64,000 bases of DNA from the NCBI GenBank assembly GCA_014238335.1, contig JABABI010000013.1, positions 37,328-101,327 of the forward strand. The letters run 5' to 3'. Under the pieces are notes generated by a model. That model saw only the letters and a list, made by a program, of their open reading frames with translations, was not told where the DNA came from and searched no databases. The translations under genes were made by a program, and so were the position numbers. The stretch is from Fuerstiella sp. (GTDB taxonomy: Bacteria > Planctomycetota > Planctomycetia > Planctomycetales > Planctomycetaceae). Below are positions 1 to 8,189 of this stretch, piece after piece (position 1 is the first letter of the stretch; each line of letters starts with the position of its first letter).

Positions 1-498
1 TCGGAGGAGGCAACCGGAACATCGAGAACAAGAAGTGGATGGGCGAAGCGAAGCGGTTGTTGAAGCCTGAGGACAACCCGTATGAGACCATGCTGCCGGT
101 CCCACAAACCGGCCGCGGATGAGATTCTGCGTCGCTCGACAAGATGCTGGACTACATTCTCAGTGAAAATCCTGACATCGATATGAAGCGAATTTACTGC
201 ATGGGCGGCAAAGGAACCTGGGCATGAGCCATGCACTCACCGCCGCGGTTTGCGGCCATTGTGCCGATGGGCTTTATTCCGGATCTGAGCAGGATCGAGA
301 CCATGGGCGATGGTGGGCAATCGAGATTCGAGACCACGCGTTGAAGGGATTCCCGCGTTGGAAAAGGCGCTCCGGGATCTCGGATCGACGAAAGTAAAAA
401 CGACCATTTTTCCCGGAACAAACCACGCTTCCGCGTCGGGTCTGGCGCAGAAAGAAGAGGGCGTCTGTCAGTGGCTGTTTTCCCAGTCACTGAATTAG
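1..498 (+). pseudogene. Decayed alpha/beta hydrolase (dienelactone hydrolase/esterase-like), left end cut by window
   Basis: Pieces of one hydrolase lie in successive frames. From about 123 to 226 one frame reads DSASLDKMLDYILSENPDID and on to MKRIYCMGG before a TGA. A second frame (about 227-350) reads FAAIVPMGFIPDL. A third, ending at the TAG at 496-498, reads VEGIPALEKALRDLGSTKVK and then FPGTNHASASG, the usual position of the catalytic His in esterase and dienelactone hydrolase folds. The nucleophile elbow (G-x-S-x-G) is damaged and reads as GGKG. A further open stretch in bases 3-122 (NKKWMGEAKRLLKPEDNPYE) may be its N-terminal part or the end of another gene. At least two frame changes separate the conserved blocks, so I call it a pseudogene. 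The family is inferred from motif order; the exact substrate class cannot be told. Confidence 0.6.
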
Positions 499-585
499 GC
501 CTGCGCGCCAGCGCACATGGACGGAATGCGAGATCGCGGCAGGCAGTTCGGCGGAGGTATTTTCGTTTGAACCATGCGGCCACCA

Positions 586-1581
586 TCACTGAGCACACGG
601 CACGATGGAGGATGGTTCCGGCACGGCTGTGATGGCGGACGCGATGGCTCCGGCAGCGATGATACGGTTGGACTCGTCAAAGCGAATACTCTGTTCGAGC
701 TCAACATGAACGAACTGCCCGCCCAGGCCGCGTGAATAGACACCTTGCTTGTTCGTGGTGCCGCCCAGCGAAGAAAACGTAGTGCCGACGACCAGCTCGT
801 TTACGGCGACGTTCGCCGCGTCGTTGGCGTCAAACGTGTTGTAGGCATAACTCAGGAAACCGGCCGCGTTCAGTTGATCGTCCAGTGTATTAACGAACGT
901 GGACACCATGCCAGTCCCGCTTGACAGCACGGCATCAGTGTCTGTGGGAAACGAAGCGTGTTTGTCCAGATCGAACCCGTGGATTGAATAGGCCGTTCGT
1001 TCCGCCGATCCGCCAATCCAGACCTTGTGCACCTCCTGGAATATCGATTCCGAAAGGTGAGCTACGTCAGCCGTCCCAACACCATTCGCGTTGCGATGGG
1101 CCCCGGCCATCATGAAGCCTCGAGAATCCGAATCACGAAACGCGCGAGCGGCGACGTCCCATGAATTCGTGTCGAATCGCGGATGCGGAGCTTCCAGCAG
1201 GGCTTCGTGTGTGGCACTCAGATTGACAAAGTAGGATCCCCAGCCACGCGTCGGTGTGTTGTTGACCTCTCTTAAACCATGGTAAACGTCATTGGAAACA
1301 TTGTCAGTATATTGAACAACTTCATAGTTAACGACGGCGGCCTGAATTTCCGCCGTCGCTATCTCACCAGATAATAACGTCGCCGCCGCCAGTGCAAAGT
1401 CCTTCCGTTCCGTATCGGTGGGAGCCACATACAGGCCCGTGTTCTTATCAAACGTCAGATCACGCAAACTCTGGACGTGACTGACAAAATCACCGTTCTC
1501 GATAACTCCACCGCAACTGTGCGGTCCCGGCATCAATAAGATCGAAACGGCATACAGGACGGGAACCAGAATTATTCGCAT
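586..1581 (-). CDS. Secreted PEP-CTERM-type protein with frameshifted C-terminal anchor
   Basis: I place the start at the ATG at 1579-1581 because it begins a signal peptide (MRIILVPVLYAVSILLMPG); the open frame extends 24 codons further without sense. The mature part (about 310 aa) has several His/Asp/Glu-containing stretches (HEALLEAPHPRFD, MAGAHRNANG, FVHVELEQSIRFD). These recall Zn-dependent N-formylglutamate amidohydrolase-like proteins, but I cannot name the family with confidence. The C-terminus reads TAVPEPSSIV, the start of a PEP-CTERM sorting signal, then stops after PCAQ. The expected hydrophobic helix and Arg cluster (VCSVMVAAWFKRKYLRR) lie directly downstream in another frame. 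The gene therefore probably lost its exosortase anchor through a small indel near 599-609. Neighbours give no functional clue. Confidence 0.6.
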   Translation of the reverse strand: MRIILVPVLYAVSILLMPGPHSCGGVIENGDFVSHVQSLRDLTFDKNTGLYVAPTDTERKDFALAAATLLSGEIATAEIQAAVVNYEVVQYTDNVSNDVYHGLREVNNTPTRGWGSYFVNLSATHEALLEAPHPRFDTNSWDVAARAFRDSDSRGFMMAGAHRNANGVGTADVAHLSESIFQEVHKVWIGGSAERTAYSIHGFDLDKHASFPTDTDAVLSSGTGMVSTFVNTLDDQLNAAGFLSYAYNTFDANDAANVAVNELVVGTTFSSLGGTTNKQGVYSRGLGGQFVHVELEQSIRFDESNRIIAAGAIASAITAVPEPSSIVPCAQ

Positions 1582-1923
1582 TGCGTTCAATCGACACTCC
1601 GTGGGGAAAGCTCCTGCGGAACTCCAGTCTGCTTGATGATGCAAAGTGGGCAAGGATTCTCATGCTAGCTCCATGCCCGAACGAGAGCCAGCAAATATTG
1701 TTCCTGTCTTCAATTCGAAAAACTGAGTCAGACACAGTGCGAGAAGACACTGACGGAGCCGATCGACATGGCGTCTGTGGACTGAACCTGCGGCCCACTG
1801 ATTTCGGTGTCCGAGGCTCGGTACATATTGACTCGTCCAGCGACCGGTGCGTGCAGGCTCGCACCCTACGTGATCTTATGTTGCCGTCACGCCATCTTCA
1901 TGCCGTGGCACTGTCCCAACACA
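1582..1923. other. Gene-free stretch between the PEP-CTERM gene and ppnP
   Basis: Open frames here are short, have no start context and resemble no family. The only structure I see is the hairpin repeat at 1846-1869, listed separately. The segment should also hold the promoter of the PEP-CTERM gene near its left edge. Confidence 0.5.
1846..1869 (-). repeat. REP-like hairpin, TAGGGTGCG...GCACGCACC family (copy A)
   Basis: On the minus strand this reads TAGGGTGCG, then AGCCT, then GCACGCACC. It closely matches the copy at 43901-43923 (TAGGGTGCGTGC GA GCACGCACC). The outer bases GGTGCG and CGCACC pair as a stem. It lies in non-coding DNA. Confidence 0.6.
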
Positions 1924-2205
1924 TCAGCCATAAAAACACAGATAAGCAGTTGGCTGGACAGCTTTGACCTGAAATTTCCGATTGGCATCCACCGTAAACT
2001 GGTCGCCGGCGCGATAGAACTGGGGAGCATCACCGCCGGGCAGGATTACCTGGAGCTCACCCGATACAATCTTCATGAGTTCTTTTTCGCTGGTCCCGAA
2101 CTCGTACTCTCCTGTTGCCATCACCCCGGCAGTCGCTCGGCCCTCTTCGTTCTCGAAGCCGATTGATTTTGCATTGCCGTCAAAATACTCGTTCACATTC
2201 ATCAT
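1924..2205 (-). CDS. ppnP: Pyrimidine/purine nucleoside phosphorylase PpnP
   Basis: PpnP (formerly DUF1255/YaiE) is a small cupin that phosphorolyses several nucleosides to free base and ribose 1-phosphate in the cytoplasm. The protein follows the family from end to end: [18 protein letters not shown], then [29 protein letters not shown] and a closing TAYLCFYG. The ATG at 2203-2205 (or the adjacent one at 2200-2202) gives about 93 aa, the family length. It is preceded by AAAGAG six bases upstream, so the longer open frame starting at 2244 is rejected. It seems to be a single-gene unit between two degraded regions. Confidence 0.92.
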   Translation of the reverse strand: MMNVNEYFDGNAKSIGFENEEGRATAGVMATGEYEFGTSEKELMKIVSGELQVILPGGDAPQFYRAGDQFTVDANRKFQVKAVQPTAYLCFYG

Positions 2206-2470
2206 GGTTGCTCTTTGAAGAAAGTCTTCTGTCGCCTTGAGCACGCGATTTTATGAACCGGGCACCGTATCGATCAGGCATGGCCAAAACTTCAGGGGCT
2301 AAGCAACAAGCATGCCACGAACACTGCCGACCCTGCGTCTTCATGCCAGAAGCAGTTTCAAAACCCCTCCTGCACGCCATCTGGAAACCCGATGCGTGAG
2401 CGAAGGACTGTAAACGAAGCAATTCCGGCAACTGATTCATCCACGTGAAATTACTGGCCAGGCATTCATT

Positions 2471-3742
2471 CTACTTTGTTTGTGCAAAAGCACCTCGGTC
2501 CGTCGCGTGCACCAGCAGGAAAAACGTTACCACGGGCAGGTCGCCGTTCGGTTGTCGAGTCCGCTGGAGCTGGTTTTCGTCGAGACTCTGGAAGTCGCTC
2601 TCGCTGAGCTGCACATCGGAGTCAAAGGGGTTGTTCGTCGTGACGTTTTCGGCGGCCTCCAGATGACTCACCTGTCGGCGACTGCCGAAACTGAGTTGTT
2701 GCGCAGGATGTGGCAATCGCCGGGAACGTCGGTGACGTTGTCGCCAAGCCCGCATAGCATGTTGAAGTTCGTGCCGTTGCGGCTGGCTGAGTTGTAAAAC
2801 CAGTCGCAGCCCCCGAGGTGATGATTGGCGTAAAAACCGCTGCTTTTGTTGTGTGCCGCTACACAATATTGCACGACATGCCGCGGAATCGGATTCGGCA
2901 GCCGGCGCACAGACGTTGATCCGTAGCCTCCGACTTTGAAGCCATTGCCATCGGCACGACTCTTGAAATCGGTTGAGTAACCGTTCCGGAACGCCCAGCA
3001 GTTTTCGAACGTGACAGATTCATGAGCGTTGATACAGTCAAAGCCGTCGTCACTGTTGAGCCATGCCCGGCAACCTCGAAAGATATTGCCACTGCCGCCC
3101 TTCGGTGGATGACAACCGAAGCCGTCCACGTTGCCACCTCGACCCTTTTCCGAAACAGAATCGTAGTTATTGAAGGCATCGCAGTTTAAGAACAGGTTGT
3201 CTGCCCCCTTCACGCCGTAGATGCCGATTGCCATCCCGTTGTGCAGACTCAGCCGTTCGTAGATATTGTGACTGCCGTCATTCGCAAAGCAGATCGACTG
3301 TGTGTGACCGCAAATCGTCACCTGCACACCAACCACTTCGATACCTTTAAAGTGCAGCCATGATCCGGAAACTGAAAACGCATGGACTCTCAGACGCGGC
3401 GGCTTGACGGCAGAAAAAACGAACACCGGCTGTTCGTTTTCATAGGCCCAGTAGTTGATTGATCGGCTTACCTTTCCTGCCGCTCTTATTCAGCCAAATC
3501 ACGTTTGCCCAGATACGTTCTTTGTGGTCAACCTGAGACTCCTGTATCCGGTACGTGCCGCCTCGGATGAAAACGGTATCGCCTGGCTCAACAGAATCCT
3601 GAGCTCGTTGAACCGACGCGAATGGTTGTTCAATCGTGCCGGAGTTGGCGTCGCTGCCGCTGGTCGCGACGTAAAATTCCCTGGCCGATGCGGAAGCATG
3701 CGACAGCAGGACAACGATCATGATGTATCGAGTCATGGCCAT
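2471..3742 (-). pseudogene. Secreted right-handed beta-helix polysaccharide lyase (PL9 pectate-lyase-like), broken by two frameshifts
   Basis: Three overlapping frames together make one secreted beta-helix protein. The N-part (3742 to about 3456) has a signal peptide (MAMTRYIMIVVLLSHASASA) and the opening FYVATSGSDANSGT typical of this class, with GDTVFIRGGTYR. The middle (about 3455 to 2690) carries the coils, including GGNVDGFGCH, CRAWLNSDDGFDCIN and FENCWAFRNG. The C-part (about 2700 to 2471) reads VSHLEAAENVTTNN and SLDENQL. The first break coincides with a perfect 4-base tandem duplication, TGATTGAT at 3456-3463. Removing one unit restores INYWAYENEQPVF. The second break is a one-base change near 2680-2700. 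In PL9 enzymes these loops bind Ca2+ and pectate. The family call is from motif resemblance only. Confidence 0.75.
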
Positions 3743-3902
3743 TGTTTCCTGACATGGCTGTCACTGAGCAAAATTCCCGGAAAAACAAATGTGCTGGCGT
3801 GCCGACCCACGAGCCTATGCCACTGGCGATGAAAATCGCTCTAGGCTGCCGCACCTCGACGGCTGATGATACGATCTTGGAAATTCTCTCAAAGAGCAAC
3901 TC

Positions 3903-4631
3903 ATGATCAACAGACTTCCAGTCCTGCGAATCGGCCTTCTTCTGCTTTTCGGCGCCGTCACACTGGTCGCGGATGACACGAAACCGGATGTCACTCCGGT
4001 GATCAGCCGAGCGGGCGACGTTATTTTTGAAGACGACTTCGACAAGGCCGATATCCGGTCGGAGTGGGTCCCACTGCATGGTACTCGCTGGACAATCGTC
4101 GATGGCGTTCGCAGGGGCGAGCCGTCGACCAAAGAGTATCAGCAGGAGCAGATCGCCAAAGGAAACAAACGTCACAGTGGCGGCACTCCCAGCAGCCGGT
4201 TGATGGTTCGGACAGACGACTGCATCCTGCTGTTTCGGTTCAAACTGACGGACGGACTCAAAGGGGCTCACTTTGGTTTCAACGATGGCACGTTCAAATC
4301 AGGCACGGGACATGTGTGTCGGGTGACCGCGACAACCAATCAGGGTCTGACTCTGCAAAAGGACAAAAACGCTAAGCTCAAAGGTGATAAGGACGAAACG
4401 TTGATCGCCAGCAGTTTCAATCTTAAGCCGAACACCTGGTATTGGATGATGCTGGAAGTCGTGGGCGACCAGATGGCCGCACAGATCTCCGGTGGCCCTG
4501 TGCTGCGGGCTCGGCACGCTCGCATCGACATGCCCAAAGGTCAAATCAATCTTCCGACTCGCGGTGGGGGCGTCATTTTCTACGACCATGTGCGCGTCTG
4601 GAAAGCCACGACGCCGCGCGATGCACAATAA
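3903..4631 (+). CDS. Secreted jelly-roll (LamG/DUF1080-like) carbohydrate-binding protein
   Basis: A 242-aa protein with an N-terminal signal peptide (about residues 1-23, ending near LVADD). The body is a beta-rich concanavalin-like fold: VIFEDDFDKADIRSEW near the start, alternating strands such as LFRFKLTDGLKGAHFGFNDG in the middle, and a closing VIFYDHVRVWKA, as in LamG and DUF1080 domains that bind or cleave glycans. No catalytic residues can be assigned. AAAGAG lies upstream of the ATG. It sits 50 bases before a sulfatase on the same strand and may be cotranscribed with it, which suggests a role in handling sulfated polysaccharide outside the cytoplasm. Whether it is an enzyme or only a binding module is not visible. 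Confidence 0.75.
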   Translation: MINRLPVLRIGLLLLFGAVTLVADDTKPDVTPVISRAGDVIFEDDFDKADIRSEWVPLHGTRWTIVDGVRRGEPSTKEYQQEQIAKGNKRHSGGTPSSRLMVRTDDCILLFRFKLTDGLKGAHFGFNDGTFKSGTGHVCRVTATTNQGLTLQKDKNAKLKGDKDETLIASSFNLKPNTWYWMMLEVVGDQMAAQISGGPVLRARHARIDMPKGQINLPTRGGGVIFYDHVRVWKATTPRDAQ

Positions 4632-4681
4632 TCAGCATCGTCCGGTATACGCGGCAGAGGATGAAGCCCATGGAGAAACCT

Positions 4682-6208
4682 ATGAAACACCTCGTCCTTA
4701 TCCTCGCAACAATCATCGTCACGTCCTGCGGATTGACCGGAACAATTCCGGCCACCGCCACCACTCATGCAGCGAACACGGCTGCACCACCGAACTTCGT
4801 TGTGATTTTCACCGACGATCAGGGCTACGGAGACGTTGGCTGTTTCGGGTCCCCGGACATCCGCACTCCGCGGCTGGACACAATGGCGACACAGGGAATG
4901 AAGTTCACAGGCTTCTACGCCCAACCGGTGTGCGGACCGTCGCGGGCGGCACTGATGACCGGCTGCTACCCGATGCGTGTCGCCGAACGCGGAAACACCA
5001 AACAGGTTCATCCGATTCTGCATTCCAACGAAATCACGGTAGCAGAAGTGCTTAAGGCCAAAGGGTACGCGACAGCCTGTTTCGGCAAATGGGACCTGGC
5101 AAAACACGCTCAGAGCGGGTTCTTCATGGACCTGCTGCCAACGCATCAGGGTTTCGACTATTTCTTCGGAACACCGACCAGCAACGACAGCGTGGCCAAC
5201 CTGTACCGTAATGAAGAATTGATCGAGCCGAAAACCAACATGGCGACGCTGACCAGGCGGTACACGGACGAGGCCATCGGGTTCATGCAGAAACACAAAG
5301 AACAACCGTTTTTCGTTTACATTCCTCACACCATGCCGCATACGCGGCTGGATGCGTCCGCTCAGTTCAAAGGCTACAGCAAACGCGGACTGTACGGTGA
5401 CGTGATTGAAGAAATCGACTTCAACGTTGGTCGAATTCTTGATGCGGTCGAAGACATGGGGTTGGAGAAGAACACGTATGTGATGTTCACCAGCGACAAC
5501 GGCCCGTGGCTGATCAAGAACAAAGACCATGCCGACGGGCATCTTCCGAGCGATCACGGTGGATCGGCCGGTCCATTGCGCAGCGGCAAGGTTTCAACCT
5601 TTGAAGGCGGCGTACGAGTTCCAACGATTGTATGGGGACCGGGAAGGGTCCCGGCGGGGACGACCTGCGATTCGATCGCCAGCACCCTGGACGTCCTGCC
5701 AACATTTGCTGCTCTGGCTGACGCGGATGTTCCCTCTGACCGAATCATCGACGGAGAAGATATTCGACATCTGTTGCACGGAGAATTCGACAAGGCCACG
5801 GCGGACAAAGCGTACTTCTATTACCTGCGAGTGCACCTTCAAGCCGTTCGGCAGGGACAGTGGAAGCTGCACCTGCCGCGAGAAAAAGAACCCGTCGGGG
5901 CCGCGCCGTTCGGCAAAAATCAGCACATCGGTCCTGCTGATCGCGTTGGTTTCGCCAAACCGTTTCTGGTTGACCTGCACAACGACCTGGGCGAAACGAC
6001 CAGCGTTGCCGATCAAAACCCGCAGGTCGTTCTGCGACTACTCGCACTGGCGGACAAGATGCGCGAGGACCTTGGGGACTATGATCGAGTCGGCCGGAAC
6101 ATGCGATTCTTCGATGCCGCTAACGAGCGTCCCTCGCGACCTCCCGTACCTGCGCCACGCGTCCGTCGTCCCCAAAAGCCAAAGTCCGGGAAGCCGGCCG
6201 CAAAGTAA
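4682..6208 (+). CDS. Type I sulfatase (arylsulfatase family), lipoprotein-like signal
   Basis: The ATG at 4682 is chosen because GGAGAA precedes it and it starts a signal peptide (MKHLVLILATIIVTSCG). The Cys fits a lipobox loosely, so membrane tethering is possible. The mature chain opens with PPNFVVIFTDDQGYGDVGCFG, whose Asp pair binds Ca2+ in this family. It carries the sulfatase signature CGPSR (Cys84), where the Cys is converted to formylglycine by a maturase. Further conserved blocks are GKWDLAKH, FFVYIPHTMPH and FTSDNGPW. At 508 aa it has normal length. It hydrolyses sulfate esters, most likely from polysaccharides given the surrounding genes; the sugar is unknown. It ends 4 bases from the convergent flavoprotein gene. 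Confidence 0.93.
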   Translation: MKHLVLILATIIVTSCGLTGTIPATATTHAANTAAPPNFVVIFTDDQGYGDVGCFGSPDIRTPRLDTMATQGMKFTGFYAQPVCGPSRAALMTGCYPMRVAERGNTKQVHPILHSNEITVAEVLKAKGYATACFGKWDLAKHAQSGFFMDLLPTHQGFDYFFGTPTSNDSVANLYRNEELIEPKTNMATLTRRYTDEAIGFMQKHKEQPFFVYIPHTMPHTRLDASAQFKGYSKRGLYGDVIEEIDFNVGRILDAVEDMGLEKNTYVMFTSDNGPWLIKNKDHADGHLPSDHGGSAGPLRSGKVSTFEGGVRVPTIVWGPGRVPAGTTCDSIASTLDVLPTFAALADADVPSDRIIDGEDIRHLLHGEFDKATADKAYFYYLRVHLQAVRQGQWKLHLPREKEPVGAAPFGKNQHIGPADRVGFAKPFLVDLHNDLGETTSVADQNPQVVLRLLALADKMREDLGDYDRVGRNMRFFDAANERPSRPPVPAPRVRRPQKPKSGKPAAK

Positions 6209-6212
6209 CAGA

Positions 6213-7430
6213 TCATCTGCGAACCCACGCCAATGCACCCTGGCCGGCGACTCGGCCACTGGCGAAACAGGCGGTCAGCAGGTAACCACCTGTGGGTGCC
6301 TCCCAATCAAGCATTTCTCCGGCACAAAACAGACCGGGTTGCGATTTGACCATCATCCATTCGTTGAGTGATTCGAAACGAACGCCGCCGGCCGTGCTGA
6401 TGGATTCCGCAATCGGTCGAGCGACAGTGATGGGGATCGTCAGCGCCTTGATGGCATGTGCCAATTGCGTCGGGTCGGTCAGCGATTCCTTCGCGAACTC
6501 TCGCAGCAGGCCGGTTGCCACTCGTTTGATCTTCACCTTACTGCGCAGATGGCTTGAGATCGTGCGAGATCCGCGAGAGATGGATAACCGTTCGATCAGT
6601 TTTTCCAACGTGCGATCGGGAGCCAGATCGAATGTAATAGTTGCCGAGCCGCTTGCCGTGATTTCGTCACGAACCAATGCCGAGGCGGCGTAGATCAGAC
6701 TTCCTTCCAGTCCGTTTTGGGTAACGACGCAGGAGCCCTGTCGCTGGAATGTTTCGCCAGCCGAGTTTGTGAAGTTCAACTCAACAGACTTGAGCGGTTC
6801 ACCGGCATAGCGTTCGCGAAAGTGGTTGCTCCAATTCACATCGAAGCCGCAGTTGGATGGTTGCAGTGGAGCAATATCGACTCCCTGCTGTCTTAGCACG
6901 GGAACCCATGCACCGTCCGAACCCAGTTTCGGCCAACTGGCTCCGCCCAGCGTCATGACGACGGCATCCGGTCGAATACTGCGAGAACCATCAGGGGTCT
7001 CAAACAGCAATGAACCGTCCTGATTCCACCCCTGCCAGCTATGACGCGTCTGAAGTTTGACGCCACGCTCACGAAGTCGCTGAATCCACCGCTGCAACAG
7101 AGGCAGGGCCTTCATGTCTTCCGGGAAGACTCGCCCGGAAGCACCAACAAATGTTTTAATGCCGAATTCATGGCACCAGGCGCGCACGTCATCGGGGCCG
7201 AAGGCTTCCAGCAACGGTCGAACCTGATCAGGACGTGGTCCATAGCGAGCGACAAAAGATTCGAATGGCTCTGCATGTGTCAGGTTCAGGCCGCCTTTTC
7301 CCGCAACCAGAAACTTGCGACCAATCGACGGCTTAGCCTCATACAGATCAACATGGACGTCGTGCTGTGACAGCACTTCAGCTGCCATTAGGCCAGCTGG
7401 TCCACCACCGATCACTGCCACTGTTTTCAT
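6213..7430 (-). CDS. HI0933/YhiN-like FAD flavoprotein (NAD(P)/FAD-dependent oxidoreductase)
   Basis: A cytoplasmic 405-aa flavoprotein. The N-terminus has the dinucleotide-binding GGGPAGL at residues 8-14 followed by an acidic strand end (DLYEAKPSIGRKFLVAGKGG), which is diagnostic of the HI0933/BaiN-type family. An ATG-to-stop reading gives the usual family length. The C-terminus reads GLFCAGEMLDWEAPTGGYLL and ASGRVAG, the second FAD-contact motif. Characterised relatives are few; one clade acts on unsaturated steroid or bile-acid-like substrates, but the reaction here is unknown. It converges with the sulfatase and stands alone on its strand. I am confident of the family, not of any function. 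Confidence 0.9.
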   Translation of the reverse strand: MKTVAVIGGGPAGLMAAEVLSQHDVHVDLYEAKPSIGRKFLVAGKGGLNLTHAEPFESFVARYGPRPDQVRPLLEAFGPDDVRAWCHEFGIKTFVGASGRVFPEDMKALPLLQRWIQRLRERGVKLQTRHSWQGWNQDGSLLFETPDGSRSIRPDAVVMTLGGASWPKLGSDGAWVPVLRQQGVDIAPLQPSNCGFDVNWSNHFRERYAGEPLKSVELNFTNSAGETFQRQGSCVVTQNGLEGSLIYAASALVRDEITASGSATITFDLAPDRTLEKLIERLSISRGSRTISSHLRSKVKIKRVATGLLREFAKESLTDPTQLAHAIKALTIPITVARPIAESISTAGGVRFESLNEWMMVKSQPGLFCAGEMLDWEAPTGGYLLTACFASGRVAGQGALAWVRR

Positions 7431-7764
7431 TGCGAATTGATTTCAATGCCGTGTTGACCGGGACGACGGCAAGCTGCTGAAACGGAGAACGGCGAGTCTG
7501 TTCCCGACAATAGTGCCTGTTCGCTGCGATGCCACTCCTGGAAGCCATTCACCGCTCCGTTCCATCGTAATGATCAGTTTTATCATTGACCGCTCGTCAG
7601 CCGGTAGCGGCGTGTTGAGACTTCAGTACGCCCCTCAGTTCCTGCCACATTCAATTCTGGCGGAATTGCTATTGCAGCGATCGGAGCTGGTCGATTATTT
7701 CCAACAGCCTAATTTGGACAACCAAATTTGGCTGTTGGAAACTCGGCGATTCATGGAGGATCTG
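7431..7764. promoter_or_regulatory. Divergent intergenic region with the control region of the blaI/M56 pair
   Basis: This 334-base stretch separates the flavoprotein (minus) from the BlaI-type repressor (plus) and should hold both promoters. Its main feature is the 42-base palindrome at 7699-7740, listed separately. An open frame that starts at 7513 and runs into blaI is judged an upstream artefact, because family homology begins only at the ATG at 7765. Confidence 0.6.
7699..7740. promoter_or_regulatory. Long near-perfect palindrome upstream of blaI, probable operator or leader hairpin
   Basis: TTCCAACAGCCTAATTTGG at 7699-7717 is the reverse complement of 7722-7740 at 18 of 19 positions, with the 4-base centre ACAA. 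It ends 24 bases before the blaI start. BlaI/MecI dimers bind inverted repeats in their own promoters, so autorepression at this site is a natural reading. A transcribed hairpin would also be very stable and could affect translation. The sequence does not match the classic TACA/TGTA blaI box. Confidence 0.65.
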
Positions 7765-8142
7765 ATGAACAAGCCAGCGACAAAGGAGCTCACCGAGCGC
7801 GAGCTGATGCATGTGTTCTGGCATGGCAATGAAATGACGGCCGCCGACGCCTGGGAAAAGCTGGCGGCAAGTGGGGTGGATCGCGCCTACGTCACCATGA
7901 CGAATCTCGTGCGGATTCTTGTTGAGAAAGAATTTCTGCGCGCCACGAACGACGCCCGACCGTTTTCTTACGAGGCGATCCGTACCTTTGATGACGTTTC
8001 CGGGTCGTTTATTGTTGACGTCATAAAACGCGTGTTTGGGGGTTCACGTGAGAAGATGTTGGCACAGCTGCTCGGCGGAAAACGCCGTCTGACCGCCGCA
8101 GAACGGCGGTTGCTGGAGCAGGTTTTGGAGGAACAGCAATGA
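7765..8142 (+). CDS. BlaI/MecI/CopY-family transcriptional repressor
   Basis: The protein is 125 aa from the ATG at 7765, which has GGAGGA just upstream. It has the Penicillinase_R winged helix: LTERELMHVFWHG, then AADAWEKLAASGVDRAYVT and the wing FLRATNDARPFSYEAI. A dimerisation helix pair follows (VFGGSREKMLAQLLGG, then LTAAERRLLEQVLEE). In this family the repressor is cleaved or inactivated through the membrane metalloprotease encoded next to it. Here the stop overlaps an ATG in the form ATGA at 8139-8142, the usual sign of translational coupling to the M56 gene. The palindrome at 7699-7740 is the likely operator. The regulated targets outside this pair are unknown. Confidence 0.9.
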   Translation: MNKPATKELTERELMHVFWHGNEMTAADAWEKLAASGVDRAYVTMTNLVRILVEKEFLRATNDARPFSYEAIRTFDDVSGSFIVDVIKRVFGGSREKMLAQLLGGKRRLTAAERRLLEQVLEEQQ

Positions 8143-8189
8143 ACTGAATCTTCGATTCTGCCTACTGGTGTACTCTGCAGCTTACGCTT

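Noticed and set aside
7513..7764. 84-codon N-terminal extension of the BlaI-type repressor
   Set aside because: The extension has no homology, crosses the palindrome, and the ATG at 7765 has its own GGAGGA site and matches the family start.
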